Below, one piece after another: positions 14,501-28,431 of a stretch of 64,000 nucleotides of DNA (its first letter is position 1; every line of letters begins with the position of its first letter). This stretch comes from Sinotaia quadrata (taxonomy: Eukaryota; Mollusca; Gastropoda; Architaenioglossa; Viviparidae). Both the position numbers and the translations under genes were made by a program. The notes under the pieces are model-generated. The model was not told where the DNA came from and searched no databases. It was given only the letters and a program-made list of their open reading frames with translations. The stretch lies in NCBI GenBank assembly GCA_028829895.1, contig CM054178.1, positions 107,906,558-107,970,557 of the forward strand, written 5' to 3'.

Positions 14501-17500
14501 AATGTACAGAGAAAACATGTGTTGAAAATGTAGAAAAATTGACTAAACAACATCCCAATCAGCCATTCAGTGATGTTTGGAATACCTATTTATAAAGTTA
14601 TGATCAATTTAAGTATTTCATAATAATAGATTATACTTTTTGAAACCATTAAGTATGATAATAAATTACATTAATAAATACATTACATACTGATGATGTT
14701 ATGATTTAATGACATCAATATTATGTGCAAACAGTCTTTCCTGAAATCAATATTTAAAAATGAAAGCAAAACATATGACACGGACATTTTCCACTGAAAA
14801 ATCTTAATATAAATAGACCAATCATCTATCTCCATCAGGTAAAATATGTTTGAATGTGAACACTCTCAGAAAATTTCAGAAGGATGTATGCTAATACAAT
14901 TTTTAATAAAAAAATAAATACATAAATATTTTTCCATGCAGAAAACTACAATACCAGAGCAAACTTAGTTTTAATTTTAAGTTTGTATTTTCTGTAGGCC
15001 TAACTAATTATTTAATATACTCTATTAATATATGTATACAAGTTATAGTAACAGTCTCTACATTTATAAATAATGGAAACTTTGGCCACAAACACTGGAT
15101 ATCATTAAAATAGATAGTTCAGTCAGTGCTCCTTTTCATAAGTTACTCTCAAGTAGATGTCAAAAGGTAAAGCGTCTAAACCAGTCAAGTGAAATAAATG
15201 TGAGGTGTTATGTTTAAAGCACTAAAGTTTGCTTTATCCAATATTTTTTTTTACCATTCAAAGTTGGGAAATTTATATAGTACATGTAATAACAAGGAAA
15301 AGAAAAGTGTGATGTAATAAATGTAATCTCTTTATTTGTAGGAAATCTTGCATTAAAAAATTAATCACATAATGCCATCAATACCAAAATCAAATAAAGC
15401 CATTAATATCAAAATCTATACACAAAATATACAAATTTTAGATTCTTAGCTTTGTTAACCAAATTTTAATTTTTTTAAAATTTTTACTTACAGTAGCCAA
15501 TGAAAGAAAACATTTGGCACCAGCATGATTTTTCAGTAGTTAATGAAATAAAACATTTGGAACCAGTATGAGTTTTCAGTAGTTAAAGACATAAAACATG
15601 GCACCAGCAGGAATTTCCAGCATAATGAATTTACTTTCATGAAAATTTGTTTTGTATTTTGGTCATTTAACTAGGTACAAGCATTTGCAAATTGTGTGAA
15701 ACATATCAGATTACTGTTTGCATTATTTTAGGATGAACTAAGTAATTTTTTATTCAAACTAAAAAATGGTTTGTATAAACTAATGTGAATTTTTAAAGTG
15801 GTGGGTGAAAATACTTCACTAAACAAAATTTTAAAAAGCTTAATATTACTATTTTAAAAATATTTTAAAACTATTTGCAAATTATCCTATTCAAATTGTC
15901 AGATTTCAGGTTTTACTCACAAATTTGATCTTAATAGTTATTATTTGGAGGGCTAGTATATTTCACTTTGCAAATATTAAATAGTCTCATGGTGTTCTTA
16001 AAATGGTGAAATGAGTACGAAAAAGCTAAAAACTGGATGTAACAAAACAAAACAACAATGTAGTTAACAATCTTCATTTTATTCATTGTCAACAGATGAA
16101 CCTCGATGTCAGTCCATTGGCTGTTTTTGATCTTGTAAATCATAACCATTGGATAATAAAAACTACTCATCCAGTTGGAACCGGTTTGCATTACATCAGC
16201 AATTTCTAGCATATTCTCAATTTGAGTGTTTACTCCAACTCTGACACATAAAAATACCATCATAAGGCCCAAGGTCGAGTCACTTTGATAATTTAACAAT
16301 TTATATAATAATTAAGTTTAGAAATAGGGATAGGCAAATTTACTCCACCACAACCTCAAATAATTCACTATGAATGTATCAAAATCACCACTATTTACCC
16401 AAAAAGTATGATACTGCTTTTGTTTGACTTCTAAAATGTACTCTATTTTTTTATTATTGAGCATAATACAGTATTAGATAACAATTTCCTATCAAGAATA
16501 AGTATTTCTTGCTCTTTAAGGTATTTCTGTTTTAGTAATAAATATAATATAGTAAGACTAATAGATTTACACATAGGTTGTTTCTTTTAAGTTTTGAGAG
16601 TACATAAAATAAATCATTAAATGTAATTCTATAAGTAATAATGGAGAAATCTGTCTTTGAAAAAATTGCCAAAATTCAAAATTGAGTATTTTCCTTTCAA
16701 AGATGACTTCTGTTTGTAAATAAATAAGTATAAAACTTTAGATGAGTTTCATTCCTCATAATGACTCAGTAAATCTTCATATAACATTGGAAGAAAATCT
16801 TTAATTTCATTACAAATCAAATATATTATAGTACTAATACAGTCAAAAATAAATTGTTACAATTATTAAAATACAGAACTTTTATTATAACAATAAACTT
16901 AAAAATGCAATTTACATATACACACACAGGTATACAATGCAACTCAAAGATGATAAATAAAACCAGCCTACCCCATCCATAGTTACATCTCCAGCCGCCA
17001 TGTAAGCTGTTGGTGATGTTAGAGGTTTACGCTCGTATTTCCTCCTGTGCATGCTGTCTACCTCTGTCAGATACCATGTTCCAGGAAATAAGATGTCCAC
17101 TTGCCCCACAGGTTTATATGGAGCTGCAAAAATGTTTTTTTTATATAATGCTCAGTTTACACCAATTCTACTAATGCACTAACACATTTTTAACACATTT
17201 TATATTTTATAAGAAGTGCCACGGATTCATCTGAACCATACCCAGTTCCATTATATGTGACTCCTGCACTGCTCATTACTTAATAACTTCCAAGGCCAAA
17301 TTTGCCTCCCTCATAAAGCTTTCATAATGTGGCAAATATCCTGTGCAGAAACATCCGTTTACACACAATTTTATTTAGCCCTATATCTCAGAAATATGTT
17401 ATGGCTTAAATCAAGTAATAACAGTATAATCAAGTGCCTATGGGAAAGAATTAACATAGGCACAATTTCATACACAGTAGAATTCAATTTCACAATGTTG

Positions 17501-20500
17501 CATTATCCTGTCTGATTACTTTAGCAGCTTACCACAAAATATGGGTAATGTTAATAAAAAGAAAAGAGTGAGGAGGATAGTGGTTAAAAAAAAATGCATT
17601 TCATCACACAAGCCTACACTACAAAAGTTTCTTCAGGAGTTCCTCAGTAACTACCTCAGTAAAATTTCAAACTGCATCAATCCATCCTGAAGTCTAACAC
17701 ATCAAGAACACAGTTTTCCTTTAATGTCGGAAACCAAGCTGCCACTTTGAATCATTCCATTAGTTTTAAGTAGCAGTAACTAATATTCATATATCATCTG
17801 TTATTTGCTCAGCCAAAGAAACTGAAAGACTAACTTATGCAAGTGTACAAATATGACTGCCTTTTCTCTCTTTTAGTGGGTCCCTAAAATTTAATTCTAC
17901 AACCATGCTCTACATGCTTCATGGTTTCATATTTTCAATTGCAAATCAATCCAAATATCAGTCTGAATTATTCAATGCTAACAGTCTATCCTGGCAAATT
18001 TAATGTTCCTCCTAAAAGCATCCTCTAAGAAATACAGCACATGAAATTGATAGTTATTTACACATAGTTCAATGTCTGGAATCTTCTAATGTTCAACTTC
18101 CAACACTCAGAATCCAACATTCTATTCAAAACTTAGTTAAAAATAATAAAACAATTATTTCCCTCAATACCAAATCATACACATGAGTAATTCCACCACT
18201 ATCAGTATATCAATAAAACAATACAGACTTATGACTATGAAATATACAAGATGTTGTCAATTTAAGATATGAATCATACTTCCAAAGACTGTCTAACAAT
18301 AATACAGTCAAAGAATTCAATGAATTTCACGAAACATAATACTTTCTTCTCCAAAACCCCAACAATGGATATCATGTGAATGCAACCAAAAAACTAGCCA
18401 TTTCTAAAAGAGAATGTTTATAATTCAGTGACTGGTCAGTAAATCTCAGTCATGCAGTTAGGCTCAAATAAGCCCAAACCTACCCAAATGGTGAGTCTGT
18501 TCCCGCAACTTCATGCATTTGTCAAAGTCCTGAGGAGATACTTTTTGTCGGCAGTCTAGTCGTTTACTCAAGTTGCTGAGGCTAGACACCAATCTCTCCA
18601 GGGATGAACCTGGAGAACAGTCTTCAGTGATGCGTATGGAAAACATGGCTGCAGCCAGTCCTGAGCCATAAGAAAATAAAACTGTTCTTTTGCCCACAAG
18701 CTGTTCAACTGTGTGGCTGTTAAAAAAATAAATAAAGGGCCAAGATTAACAAATAATTACATTAACACTCTAAAACTGCAAAATACTGAATGAAATGTGG
18801 ATGATCTTAAGCATTATAGAATGTTCAAACATTTCTATGCAATACAGGTGCTACTAGCATTAAAGTAAAAGAGAAAGAGAGTCACAAATGCCTGCAAAGA
18901 TTCACATCATAGATATCTCTTACTTCCGCTGATAATTAAATTAATTATATAGTCCAAAGAATGCAGTTTAATTCTTTGTATGCAAAATAAAATTAACTTT
19001 AAAACTCTATTCCATGTGTTAAAACTGCTTTGCAAATACATGTATAATGAGAAAAAGATTTTATTTATTTTTTAAAAAATAATTCCAGCCTGTACAAACA
19101 TTAAAAAGAAAAATATAAGCAAAAACTACAAATTAATCCAAAGTTTATAAAAATGAAATATATTTCTTAACCTGCCTAATTTTGTCATCAAAGTAAACAA
19201 CAAAAATGAAAGCAAGTACTCTGGACTAAAGTTTATTTAAATCATTTGGAATGCAGCTCATTATGGTTCAAATATTCTTTTGTTTAGATGTCAATTGTTC
19301 CAAAGTTCCTATAATCAAGTAGTCCAGTAATTTTTTTTTTCAAAACAAACTTCAAGAAGAAATTTGTAGTTCAGAAATAAAGAGAAAACTGGTACAAGAA
19401 AGCAAAGTGAAATTTTAGAAGTTATATTTAATACTTTTTAAAAATAGATTTTTGTACGTCCATAACTTCTATTAATTTTATTTTCAGACCTTAACAAAGC
19501 AATTCAACTATGATAAAAATAAATGCTGCTTTATTTCTACATCTGAATAATAATTATTGTATATGAGTTTTGTTCCAAATTGGTGAGCTGTAGAATTTTA
19601 CATTTTTTTATAAAAACAACATCAATTTAAATTTTATTTGTGCACTGTCTAGTATAAAAATAAGACTCTTTCCAATAATAAATATCTTGTGTTATATAAT
19701 TAATTATATGAGCCCTCAATGATCTAATGATATATAGAAGTACAATCAAGTCAAGAACTAAAGTGATTAGCTTCCCTTTACCCCTGACATTCACTCACTC
19801 ATGTGAATCAGTAGATTACTTGCTAGGGTAACACACTAAAAACAAAATAATAATGAAAAAAATAAATAAGTGGGACCATGGACGGAATATTGAATGTAGG
19901 CACCTTGTAAAGAATAAAGAGGTGGAGGGAGCAAATATCATTGTCTTATAACATGCATTTATATGCAATTAATCTAAAAGGCTGTATCTTATCAGACAGT
20001 TCAAGCAAGTAAACCTGTGAAATGTCACTTACACAACCAAGTGGAAGCGTTCTGAGCCTAACAACACCAGATGATGAAAGATGATGCAGACAAAAAATAA
20101 AACTTGAAATAAAACTCAGGAAATTATAAGAGAATTCTGACCCAGAGATTTTATAATATGTGAAGCTGCATGGCACAGCCTGGCTAAAGATGCTAAAATT
20201 AATTTTGTGCTACAGTCATTTGTAGTCACAAATCCCCTTTGATAGTCCGGGGTGGGGTGGGGTGGGGATGTATTTAAAAAAATGTATAGTAAAAAATTAT
20301 CTGACATAAATTAAAATGTGTTGTTTAAAATTCTGAACTTTAATAAATAACAAAAAACCCACTTTTGAATTTTTTTTACTTTAGCCAGGTTTTGCCATGC
20401 AGCATTACATATATTTCAAAGCTACATTTCTATAAAAGACACTATTAGAGGAAATTGCTCTTATGAGCTTTAGTTGACAAACTGTGCTGTGAATGATTAA

Positions 20501-23500
20501 AAATATAAGAAAAAAACACTGATCGAAAAAATGTAAATGGCCTATAGACCGTCCTCAAAATTTGCAACTTCTTCCATTAACATTTAGCATGCTGGATTCA
20601 TTATTTCAGTGCCATAATGAGCAACATGTGATAAAGATACAACTTTTTAAATAAATAAATATATGACACTTTCACCAGATTTTAGCTAAAAAATATACAA
20701 AATTAAAATTATTATATTAAAATTTTGCTTGTGCTGTGCCCAATTCTAAAAACCAATACAGGGCCAAAGACATTGCTGGTCAATTAGTTTGGTCAACCCA
20801 GATAAACAATGAGTTAGTTTTTAGCTAAGTGGATGAGTGCAATAAATGGGTGTCCAAATATTTTGCCAACAACATGCAAAAGCTTAACAGAACTTGCTTT
20901 AAATGCTGATTCTGTTAGATGAATACTGGTAATCATAAGCAATAATGGAAGATAGTAGTGCTTCAGTTCTTGACTTCAATTGCAGTTTGTGAGCTGTCAA
21001 AAGCTGAGCTGCTGGAGTTAACATTCAGATAAAGTAAAAACTATGTTCCTTGTGTCATAGACATTTGGTTGCATGCTAGAAATGTGTAAACTTTCTTTTT
21101 CACCAGTTTCCATTTAACATTAACCAACAGTTTAATTATTATTCAACTCATCAAAAGCAAAACTCATCAAACCACATAAGCACTAGAACAGCCAAGTAAA
21201 TCATTGCCTTTAACCAATACTTTGTTGTACTTGTTTTCAGACTGAATAATTATTCAAATATAAATACAAAAATCTCTGAATAAAATACATATTAAATAAT
21301 TGAATAATTAAGTGAATTATTTTAGTACAACCTTAAATAAAAAGTATATAAGGAGACTACAAGCAAAATAGTTAAGAAACAAAATGATAACACATGATGC
21401 TTTTGTACAAGTTGTAAGGAAATACATTTTTTTTTTAATTACCAAGCTATAAAAGATGCCAATCCTCCATAAAGAGAAGGTGTATACATGTTTCCAACTT
21501 GAACTGCTAATCTTGTTGATGGCATTGTCTTTATTTCATATAAATTCTTGCTGGCTGTCATAAAGGTTGACTCCACATTGCGATCAAAGTATGTATCTTC
21601 AAGTTTCACATCTCTGGAAAATAAAGGGGGTACTTTTCTAAATAAAATAAGTTTTTTCCTGAATATTTAGCATATATCAATAAAACAAAACATAAGGAGC
21701 ATTAATAATGTCACAGATATACAAATCATTAGCCAAAGAGGCCATGCTAATTCCCCACGGGAGATTTAACACACAAATTATATGCCCCTTCTGAATAGTC
21801 TCCATTAGTATGTCAAGCAGAAGACTGATATTTAGCTGGTGGAGTATTCAGGAAAACATGTATTTTACTATGGAAATTTTCTTTTTCCATCATAGAATCA
21901 GATGTACATAAATAATCATCAGTAAGAAATGGAAATTGTCCACTGCAGTTTTTAAAACTTTCTTTTCTGTACAAATAAGAGTGACATGTCTTCAAGTTTA
22001 AGGATAATATCAAGGAAAGTGAACAATTATTTCCAGCCCATCACTGCCAAGATATCCTTAAGGGCTACAATTTAGCATGAAGCCTAACTGAAAGAAACTG
22101 CTGTTCCTGTTTATATGCATTTCTTATAATTTATTTAAGTCAAGATGATAACATCTGACTTCAAATATTTATTATATGCAGGGAGATAGGCAGAAACGTT
22201 TACACATCTGTCTGCAAATCTCTCTCACATGTGGAAAGGATGCACAGAAAAGTAAGAAAACATTTTAAATCTGTAAGCATGTAAAAGGTATGAATCTTTG
22301 AGATTTAGTCTTAAAGTGTGATTCTCTGACAAAACAGTTTTGGATTTGAGTCCAGAGGACAGTATCTTAAAGTCAGTGTTTGTGTCTATAACTAAAGAGT
22401 TTTGTAGCAGAAAACGTCTAGAAAAGAATCCTGGAGAAGAGAGATCTTTCATTTCTCTAGGAGAGAGATTATATCCTAAAATAATGTTCAGCTCTTTCCT
22501 GATGATAGCTTGGTGGGTACCAGTTCACTTGTCAAGTTACTGGGGAGCTGCACAAGGAAATATAAAGGCCTATATGGATAATCTGAATCTATCCATCAAA
22601 TGTTATTGCCTTTCATATTTTTATAAGCAGCCTCCACCAAGTCTACAAGGTTCTGATAGTCATGAACATTTAGCTTGATATTCTTCCCACCCCCTATCTG
22701 TTAGTGATCACCTATGCTATGCCATATGACAACCAAAGTGTTAATGACCAATGACAATATTAATATGGCAGCTCTTCTCTAAACTAATATATATTAATAT
22801 TAGTCACTATGATTGTAGAGGCTATGATTTCTGCTGATCTAATTATAAAGTCATATTTCAGGGAATTGTCTGATATTGCTGGACAGACTAAACAAAACTT
22901 GTGATGTCAAATTGATGCAGGAAGCTGTGTCTAATAATTAATGGAAAAATAAGCACTGATCTTATAATCAAGTCTGATATGCTCTACCCTCTCTGGGAGG
23001 ATCAGAAGTTCTCATCTGTAAAAGATCCATGAAGAAGCATTAGAGTGCATAAATAAAGCAGTTCTGTCCACTGGTAAAGATTTTGTAGTGAAATATCATG
23101 CAGGTCAAAACAGAGTTTGACCTAATCATAGCAATAGATTCACAATGATGAAAGCTATGGTTAAGTACTTAGGGTAATGTGTGTCTGGTAACAATAGTCT
23201 TTTGTTATCATGTGGTCTACTGATGCAGATAATTTATTCCTATTTTCTACTGAGATGGAGATCTAACAGGGACAATCAATCTTTGTTAGATCACAGCATG
23301 TGGGACCTAATATAATTTTTATTTTTCCTGACAGATCTTCTGTCTCTTCACATTTCACTATGCAATGAGCCCAAATCAGAACCAGACTTAAATGAGAGCA
23401 AACGAAGTGAGTAAAGTGGGATTATCAAAATTGGGCAATTCAATAGGTGTCAGAGGCTGGGGTCTCTAGATGAAGAGGGGATAACAGCAAGACAAGTCTG

Positions 23501-26500
23501 GGTGAATCCCCTCCTTCTATCTAAAGAGTAGACAATAAAACTTAGTGAGTGATATGACAAATCGACAGTTATGAGAGCCTCTGTACCAGCAACACTTGAT
23601 GATCCCAAACAGCAGTTGAAGCTTTGCTTCCTGGTGTGCTATTTTCACAAATGTGCAGGAAGGTAATATGCTAAAACAGCACCTAATTTTCCTTACCAAC
23701 TGAAGATGTTACTGTTTAGTTGATGTTGGGAAGGTGATTTGTGGTCTTAAAGTCATACTCATTCACCAGTTACCTCCCTTGGAAAATTTCTGTTACTTTT
23801 GTAGTGAGAAAACACCCATTTCTCTAGATTCAGCTATATCCTCTATAGTTTCGGACAACAGTGAACCCAAAGGTCTGGTTTTGGAGGTCAAATACATAGG
23901 TCAATCACTGGCATGCAAACCTTTCATTGTGAGAGCCATTAATATGAGATCAAGACTTCTGTTTTCATCATCTTAACTAAATACATGTACAATGGTGTCA
24001 AAGATACATGTCCCTCAATGATTCAACTCTCTCAGCCAAATGGAGGCTGCACATCTAAATATTGAGAAGAATGTGAAGTACGAAGGACTTAGTATGTCAT
24101 CTGTTCACATTTTATCTGCTATCATTAGACATTTCAGTTTGCAAAATGGTTGTTGTTTGACTGTCAGTGAAAAGAAATATTTACTGTTTTCTGGCACTAG
24201 GCATTGGAATAAATAACATAATTGATTAACATTTACAAAACAAGATTTTTTTCACTCTTCTTTTTAGTGCAAACTACAAGAGTGTGCAAGAATCAAAATA
24301 CTCTTTCAAATGCCTGCATTCAATACAAACATAATCAGCTTTGATGCTCTCAAAGTCAATAAAGTAAACACTTTTGGATATCAGCAAACATAAAATAAGA
24401 AAAATATGCTCTGCTTTGACTTAGAGACTGACAAATTTGAAAATGAAAATACATGGGGAGACTGAAAAACTTTAAATGACAGGAATGAAAGAAATTCCCA
24501 GTAACGTATCTGAAATGCTTAAAGAAACTGACACCCTTAAGAAAAGAAAATGCGAATTACAATGCTTGACTTGCAAATCATCCTCTAAGTATTTAAAACA
24601 AAAAATTACTAATGAGACCTCTGTGGGCAACAAACACTTAATCTAGTGCTGTTATCATTTATCTTCCCTGGGAAATCACTGGGTTCTTTAGGTTGTTGGT
24701 TTGTATCTGTGACTATATCAACACTCCATACCTATACATATTTAGTTTTATGATGGGAAAAAATAACACAAGTCCATAAAAATATTAAAATATACCTATG
24801 TGTAAATAATTGTTTGTTTAATTTTATGAAATGCTAATTAATGCTAGATTAATCAACTGCCTTTTAAACTGTATGCACATACAAGTTTGATTTTTATGGA
24901 ACTGTAAATTTTAATACACCTATGATAACACCAATACATCATGAGAGTGATTATTTCAATCAGGATTATCAGAAACTGTTTTAAAAACTTCAAAATTTAG
25001 GTAAAGGAAATGAGCCAAGCAACCTTGTTTAGTGATGCACATAACAAATGCTACAAGTATTTTTCTTTCTCTCACATTTTATATAAACTAATAAAATAAA
25101 ATACAATATATTAAATAAATATCGACAAAATTATGAGTACCTGTATATGAACACATCGCATTTAACTGTAAAACTGTTTACCCTATTTCAAATAATTATC
25201 CATTTTCTAAAATTTACAATTAATTTAAAGTGAAAATACTGTAGAGGTTATATTTACCTGAAAGCTTCAAGGCCAGCATACCTAGATGAATAATTGGGGT
25301 TGGGGTCACTAAGAAAGTCATTAAGCATGATCCTGGCAAAAGATTTCATGACCAGTTTACAAAATGGTTGGTGAAAAATGAAGGCATCAGCTGTATCAAG
25401 CAGACTTGAGCCCTCTGCAATAATTACATAAAATTAATTTGATAAAATGCTGAAGAATTGAGGCAATAAAGCTATGCAAAATTATCAGTAATGATTCAGT
25501 ACTGGGATTTTCATTCACAAAAATGCTTGCAAGTAGCAATATGGAAGTTGGATAAAACTAGAGCATAGAAGAAAACTGGGATTTTGTTTGCCGGATCCAG
25601 TTTATATTTAATATATCTAAATTGTATATTTTTTTACTTAACACAATGGAAAACTACGGTAACAGTAAAACATTGCAATTACTAAGGTTGATAGAATAAC
25701 ATGTTATCTCAATTATGCTAAGTGGTTAAGGAAAAAAATCACTGATCACCAATACATCACCCTTCCATTTACCATGTAACAATCCATTTATTTTATATTC
25801 AAATCACATATTGCAAGTATTGTGCATTTGTGTAAATTTCCTCTTCAATCGTTTTGGTCATGATGAAAACAATGTATGGAACAATCACTATTATATGTAT
25901 ACTAGCACATATCCACGAGACTTCATGCTAGACCAGTAAATATGCTGCAGTGATGAGAGATAAATGATAATAATAATAATAATAGTAATAATAAAAACAA
26001 TAATTCGTATCTGCATTTATTAATATTATAAGCCAAGCTAAGAAATCAGCATCCTATAAAAAATATTCATGCTCAACAGACTAATTCTTAATTAATAACT
26101 ATAAGTGAAGAGAGGTGCCTTACGGAGAATTCCAGCAACTTTGGCTTTTTTGCAGTAGACCTGATAGCAACGATCCAGCGCATGCAAGTAACACTGGATG
26201 GATAGTTTTCCATCTACAACAGGGTATTCTGAGGCCATATCTGGTTTGTAGAAATCATAAACATGCTGCATATGGCAGCTGCGCACACCTTAAACAACAA
26301 AGCAAATTACAGGATTGTTAAGACTGAACTAATTTACAATACGCACACACATATTAATTTTAAATATTAAATTTAAATATAAAAACAATTATACTTTTTT
26401 TCCAATATACGGTAAAACAATAGATACACATGCTGAAAGCACTGTATGTATTCTTCAACTGTGGATAAATATTATAATACCATGGTTATAATTACATAAG

Positions 26501-28431
26501 TCTGCTTATGGAGCACAAGAGGCCATTTACTGAGACTAATTACAGGGCCTCAAAATCTATAATTTTTTAATAGAGCATTCAAAACCTTATGTAATAGCAA
26601 AGAAGCAGTCTGATGTCCATGCATACATAATGTACTATATAGAAAATCAATTCTATATTGTTCTTTTTGTTAATACCACATCTAAGTGTAAAGTAATAAT
26701 AGTATTTGTTTTGCTATATGTTATAAAATTAAAATGTTTTATTATGATATATCATGAGTAAGTGCTTTCTCACAAAAATGCATATTATTTCTCAAATTAT
26801 AAAGTATAACTATAAGAGAGGGGTATTTCATTTTTACTTGTTGCATACAAATTATAATTACAGTTATTACAGCTATACAAAATTCAAAATTCATTCAAAA
26901 GACACTAGAATAAGTTTATAAAGTTTCAAGATTTGAGGTTTTGAGGTTCCAGGTTTCAATTAAGCATGATCAAATACTCTGTATACAAGAACATTATAGT
27001 AATTAAGTAATTTTTAAATTACTTTGTAATAATTAATTCATAGATTAGATTACATTTTTTTAAAAAATACCTCTCTCAATAATAAGAGGTGCATTTGGAC
27101 CAATCAGCATAGCAATGGCACCAGCTCCTCCTGTGCACCTAGCATTGCCAGTAGCATATACAGCAATATCAGCTGCTATAACTAGTGCATAACGTTCTGA
27201 AAAAGTAAAGCTAAATTAACATATGTATTTTTAAAATATTAAAACAATTAATTGAAACAATAATCGAAAATATTTCATTTAGTTAGTTATTGTTTGAAAA
27301 ATTAATAACTAAGCTAAAAGTAATAAAAACTAATATATATGTCTATATTCTACAATGAATGCAACATGCCTGAACACTAAGCCATCCATCAATGATTTTT
27401 GAAGTAATTTAGCAATTAGCATGAAGGGGTTGCCCCATCATATCCAACAGTTAGTAAAACACTGCTTTTTCAGAAAAAAAACCCAAACATAATTTAAAGC
27501 AGTTTGTGAATGTGTGCAAGAGGTGAGTTTTTAAAAATTAAATAAATAACAATAATCACTATATTAACAGCAAGACAACTCAATGATAAAAAAAGATTTC
27601 ATATTAAAAGAGAAATTTTTTGTCATTACCATCCCATGCACTGGACTCAATCCAGTTCACTGCATTCATTAAAGCAGCTGTTCCCCCAAAGCAAGCACTA
27701 GTGGTATCGATCCCTTCTATGTCAGTATTTCCACTGTCTTCAAATAACTGCATGAGTACTGTCTTTACACTCTTGGACTTGTCAATAATGGTCTCAGTAC
27801 CAACTTCTAAACGACCAATTTGTGAGTATTGTATGCCATTTTCCTCCATTAACCGTTGCACAACAGTAAGACACAAGCTGTTGACATCTTCTCGATCTGA
27901 ACAAAAGCCCATACGAGCTTGGCCTAGCCCTATGGTGTACTGCTCAAAGAAAAATATAAAGGAAAACTTTGTGTAAACTGTAAAATCTTTTAGTGAAATA
28001 TAACTGTTCTAATTTATTAGATATTACAACATGAAGAAAAAATAAAAAAATAAAACCAGTTAGGCAAGAAAAGTGTAAATCTGAAAACTTCGTAATTAGA
28101 ATGCAGAAATTCAATCAACTGCTATTTTACTTCACAGGATGAAAATTAAATTAATACCTTTTTTGAAGACAGAAAAAGAAAAATGCAACGTATATAAAGT
28201 AACACTAAATTTAAAAGCATTATCAATAATGCATTTTAATACGATCTGAAAATGACCATTCTTGCTCAGTTCAAAGAATGTAATTACTTTGCCAGCAGAT
28301 ACTTCATCAAATCTTTCGAGTTCTGCCTGGTCAACATACTGTGATGGAAAATAGACTTCCATGGCAATAATGCCAACATCTTGGGGCCATCTCAGCTGAT
28401 GATCTACGGCTGTTGATGAACCAGGCATCAT
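11422..28431 (-). CDS. HMGCS1: cytosolic hydroxymethylglutaryl-CoA synthase, complete coding region, nine exons
   Basis: Condenses acetyl-CoA with acetoacetyl-CoA to HMG-CoA, a committed step into the mevalonate pathway (EC 2.3.3.10). Exons on the minus strand: 28431-28288, 27939-27630, 27196-27071, 26288-26124, 25414-25258, 21613-21443, 18716-18484, 17123-16972 and 11517-11422. All junctions are GT-AG with compatible phases; the total is 1554 bases, or 517 residues, close to human HMGCS1 (520). Catalytic residues by homology are Glu97 (EVGTETI), nucleophile Cys131 (SACFGGTAA) and His263 ([10 protein letters not shown]). No mitochondrial transit peptide precedes the conserved start, so the cytosolic form is inferred. 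The start is the first of two adjacent ATGs at 28431; a possible 5' UTR splice acceptor lies just upstream. No break was seen. Confidence 0.95.
11601..11670. repeat. 35-bp tandem duplication
   Basis: Two near-identical copies containing GTATAAATATTCTATTTATA and AATAGGCAT, at 11608 and 11643. Confidence 0.95.
12537..13302. mobile_element. non-autonomous TTAA-flanked DNA transposon (MITE-like, 766 bp)
   Basis: TTAA at 12533-12536 and 13303-13306 flanks the element. The imperfect terminal inverted repeats are GGTGGCACACCTAACTAAAA on the left and GGAGGCACATCTAGCTGAAA (reverse complement of the right end), 16 of 20 identical. No transposase frame is present. The flanks resemble a second sequence at 13679-13772 that has a single TTAA and no insertion, so the boundaries are supported by an empty site. 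TTAA target choice is typical of piggyBac-type transposases, but the terminal sequence does not start with the usual CCC, so the superfamily is left open. Confidence 0.85.
13679..13772. repeat. paralogous empty target site of the 12537-13302 transposon
   Basis: CTATTGAATGATACAAAAC, TTAA (13716-13719), then GCTATGGATAAGG; this matches 12499-12536 joined to 13303-13362. The later shared part includes TTCACCC in both copies. Confidence 0.85.
15491..15622. repeat. 43-bp tandem repeat, three copies
   Basis: CAGTAG starts at 15491, 15534 and 15577. Each unit carries an AAAACATTTGG-like segment, then (C/A)ACCAG and a TTTTCAG or TTTCCAG end. It lies inside HMG-CoA synthase intron 8. Confidence 0.85.
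16267..16345 (-). repeat. dispersed inverted repeat, copy 1 (intronic)
   Basis: Reverse complement closely matches 29843-29920, including GTAAATTTGCCTATCCCTAT and TTTCTAAACTTAATT. Similarity fades gradually past the GACCTTGGGC end, suggesting two fragments of a longer element. Confidence 0.85.
16972..17123 (-). CDS. HMGCS1: HMG-CoA synthase exon 8 (residues 436-486)
   Basis: The acceptor is TTTTTGCAG|CTCC and the donor GATGGG|GTAGGC, phase 0. It contains [20 protein letters not shown], equivalent to FEGTWYLVRVDEKHRRTY of vertebrates. Confidence 0.93.
18484..18716 (-). CDS. HMGCS1: HMG-CoA synthase exon 7 (residues 358-435)
   Basis: The acceptor is TTAACAG|CCAC and the donor TTTGG|GTAGGT. 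It contains [19 protein letters not shown] and KLREQTHHL, typical of the C-terminal dimer half. Confidence 0.94.
21443..21613 (-). CDS. HMGCS1: HMG-CoA synthase exon 6 (residues 301-357)
   Basis: The acceptor is TTTCCAG|AGATG and the donor GCTTG|GTAATT. It encodes [18 protein letters not shown] and [18 protein letters not shown]. Confidence 0.94.
25258..25414 (-). CDS. HMGCS1: HMG-CoA synthase exon 5 (residues 249-300, catalytic His)
   Basis: The acceptor is ATTGCAG|AGGGC and the donor TTTCAG|GTAAAT. It contains [20 protein letters not shown], with the His that aligns to human His264, then [10 protein letters not shown]. Confidence 0.94.
26124..26288 (-). CDS. HMGCS1: HMG-CoA synthase exon 4 (residues 194-248)
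   Basis: The acceptor is TTTAAG|GTGTGC and the donor TTCTCC|GTAAGG. It contains [18 protein letters not shown] and [18 protein letters not shown], among the most conserved blocks in the family. Confidence 0.95.
27071..27196 (-). CDS. HMGCS1: HMG-CoA synthase exon 3 (residues 152-193)
   Basis: The acceptor is TTTTTCAG|AACG and the donor GAGAG|GTATTT. It encodes [19 protein letters not shown] and [20 protein letters not shown]. The spliced codon at the 5' junction gives Glu where vertebrates have Gly (WDG). Confidence 0.94.
27630..27939 (-). CDS. HMGCS1: HMG-CoA synthase exon 2 (residues 49-151, catalytic Cys)
   Basis: The acceptor is GAGCAG|TACACC and the donor GGGATG|GTAATG. It contains [18 protein letters not shown], the Glu motif [15 protein letters not shown] and the nucleophile Cys in [11 protein letters not shown]. 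Phase 1 at its end. Confidence 0.95.
28288..28431 (-). CDS. HMGCS1: HMG-CoA synthase coding exon 1 (residues 1-48)
   Basis: Begins [20 protein letters not shown] and contains the N-terminal [15 protein letters not shown] motif of the family. The donor is GGCAAA|GTAATT, phase 0. Upstream, AACTTACAG (ending 28446) looks like an acceptor, so a non-coding first exon probably exists. Confidence 0.9.

Larger units (their letters stand above)
11518..16971 (-). other. HMG-CoA synthase intron 8, repeat-rich
   Basis: A 5.4-kb intron with no supported nested gene. It contains a 35-bp tandem duplication (11601-11670), a TTAA-flanked transposon (12537-13302), its paralogous empty site (about 13679-13772), a 43-bp tandem repeat (15491-15622) and one copy of an inverted dispersed repeat (16267-16345). 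A possible short terminal inverted repeat pair (11765-11778 and 12091-12107, GTARCTCAATTA core) may mark another small element. Confidence 0.7.

Noticed and set aside
15931..16299. 122-codon minus-strand open frame as a gene inside HMG-CoA synthase intron 8
   Set aside because: It starts within a dispersed repeat, has no recognisable domain and lies in AT-rich intronic DNA; a degraded mobile element is more likely.
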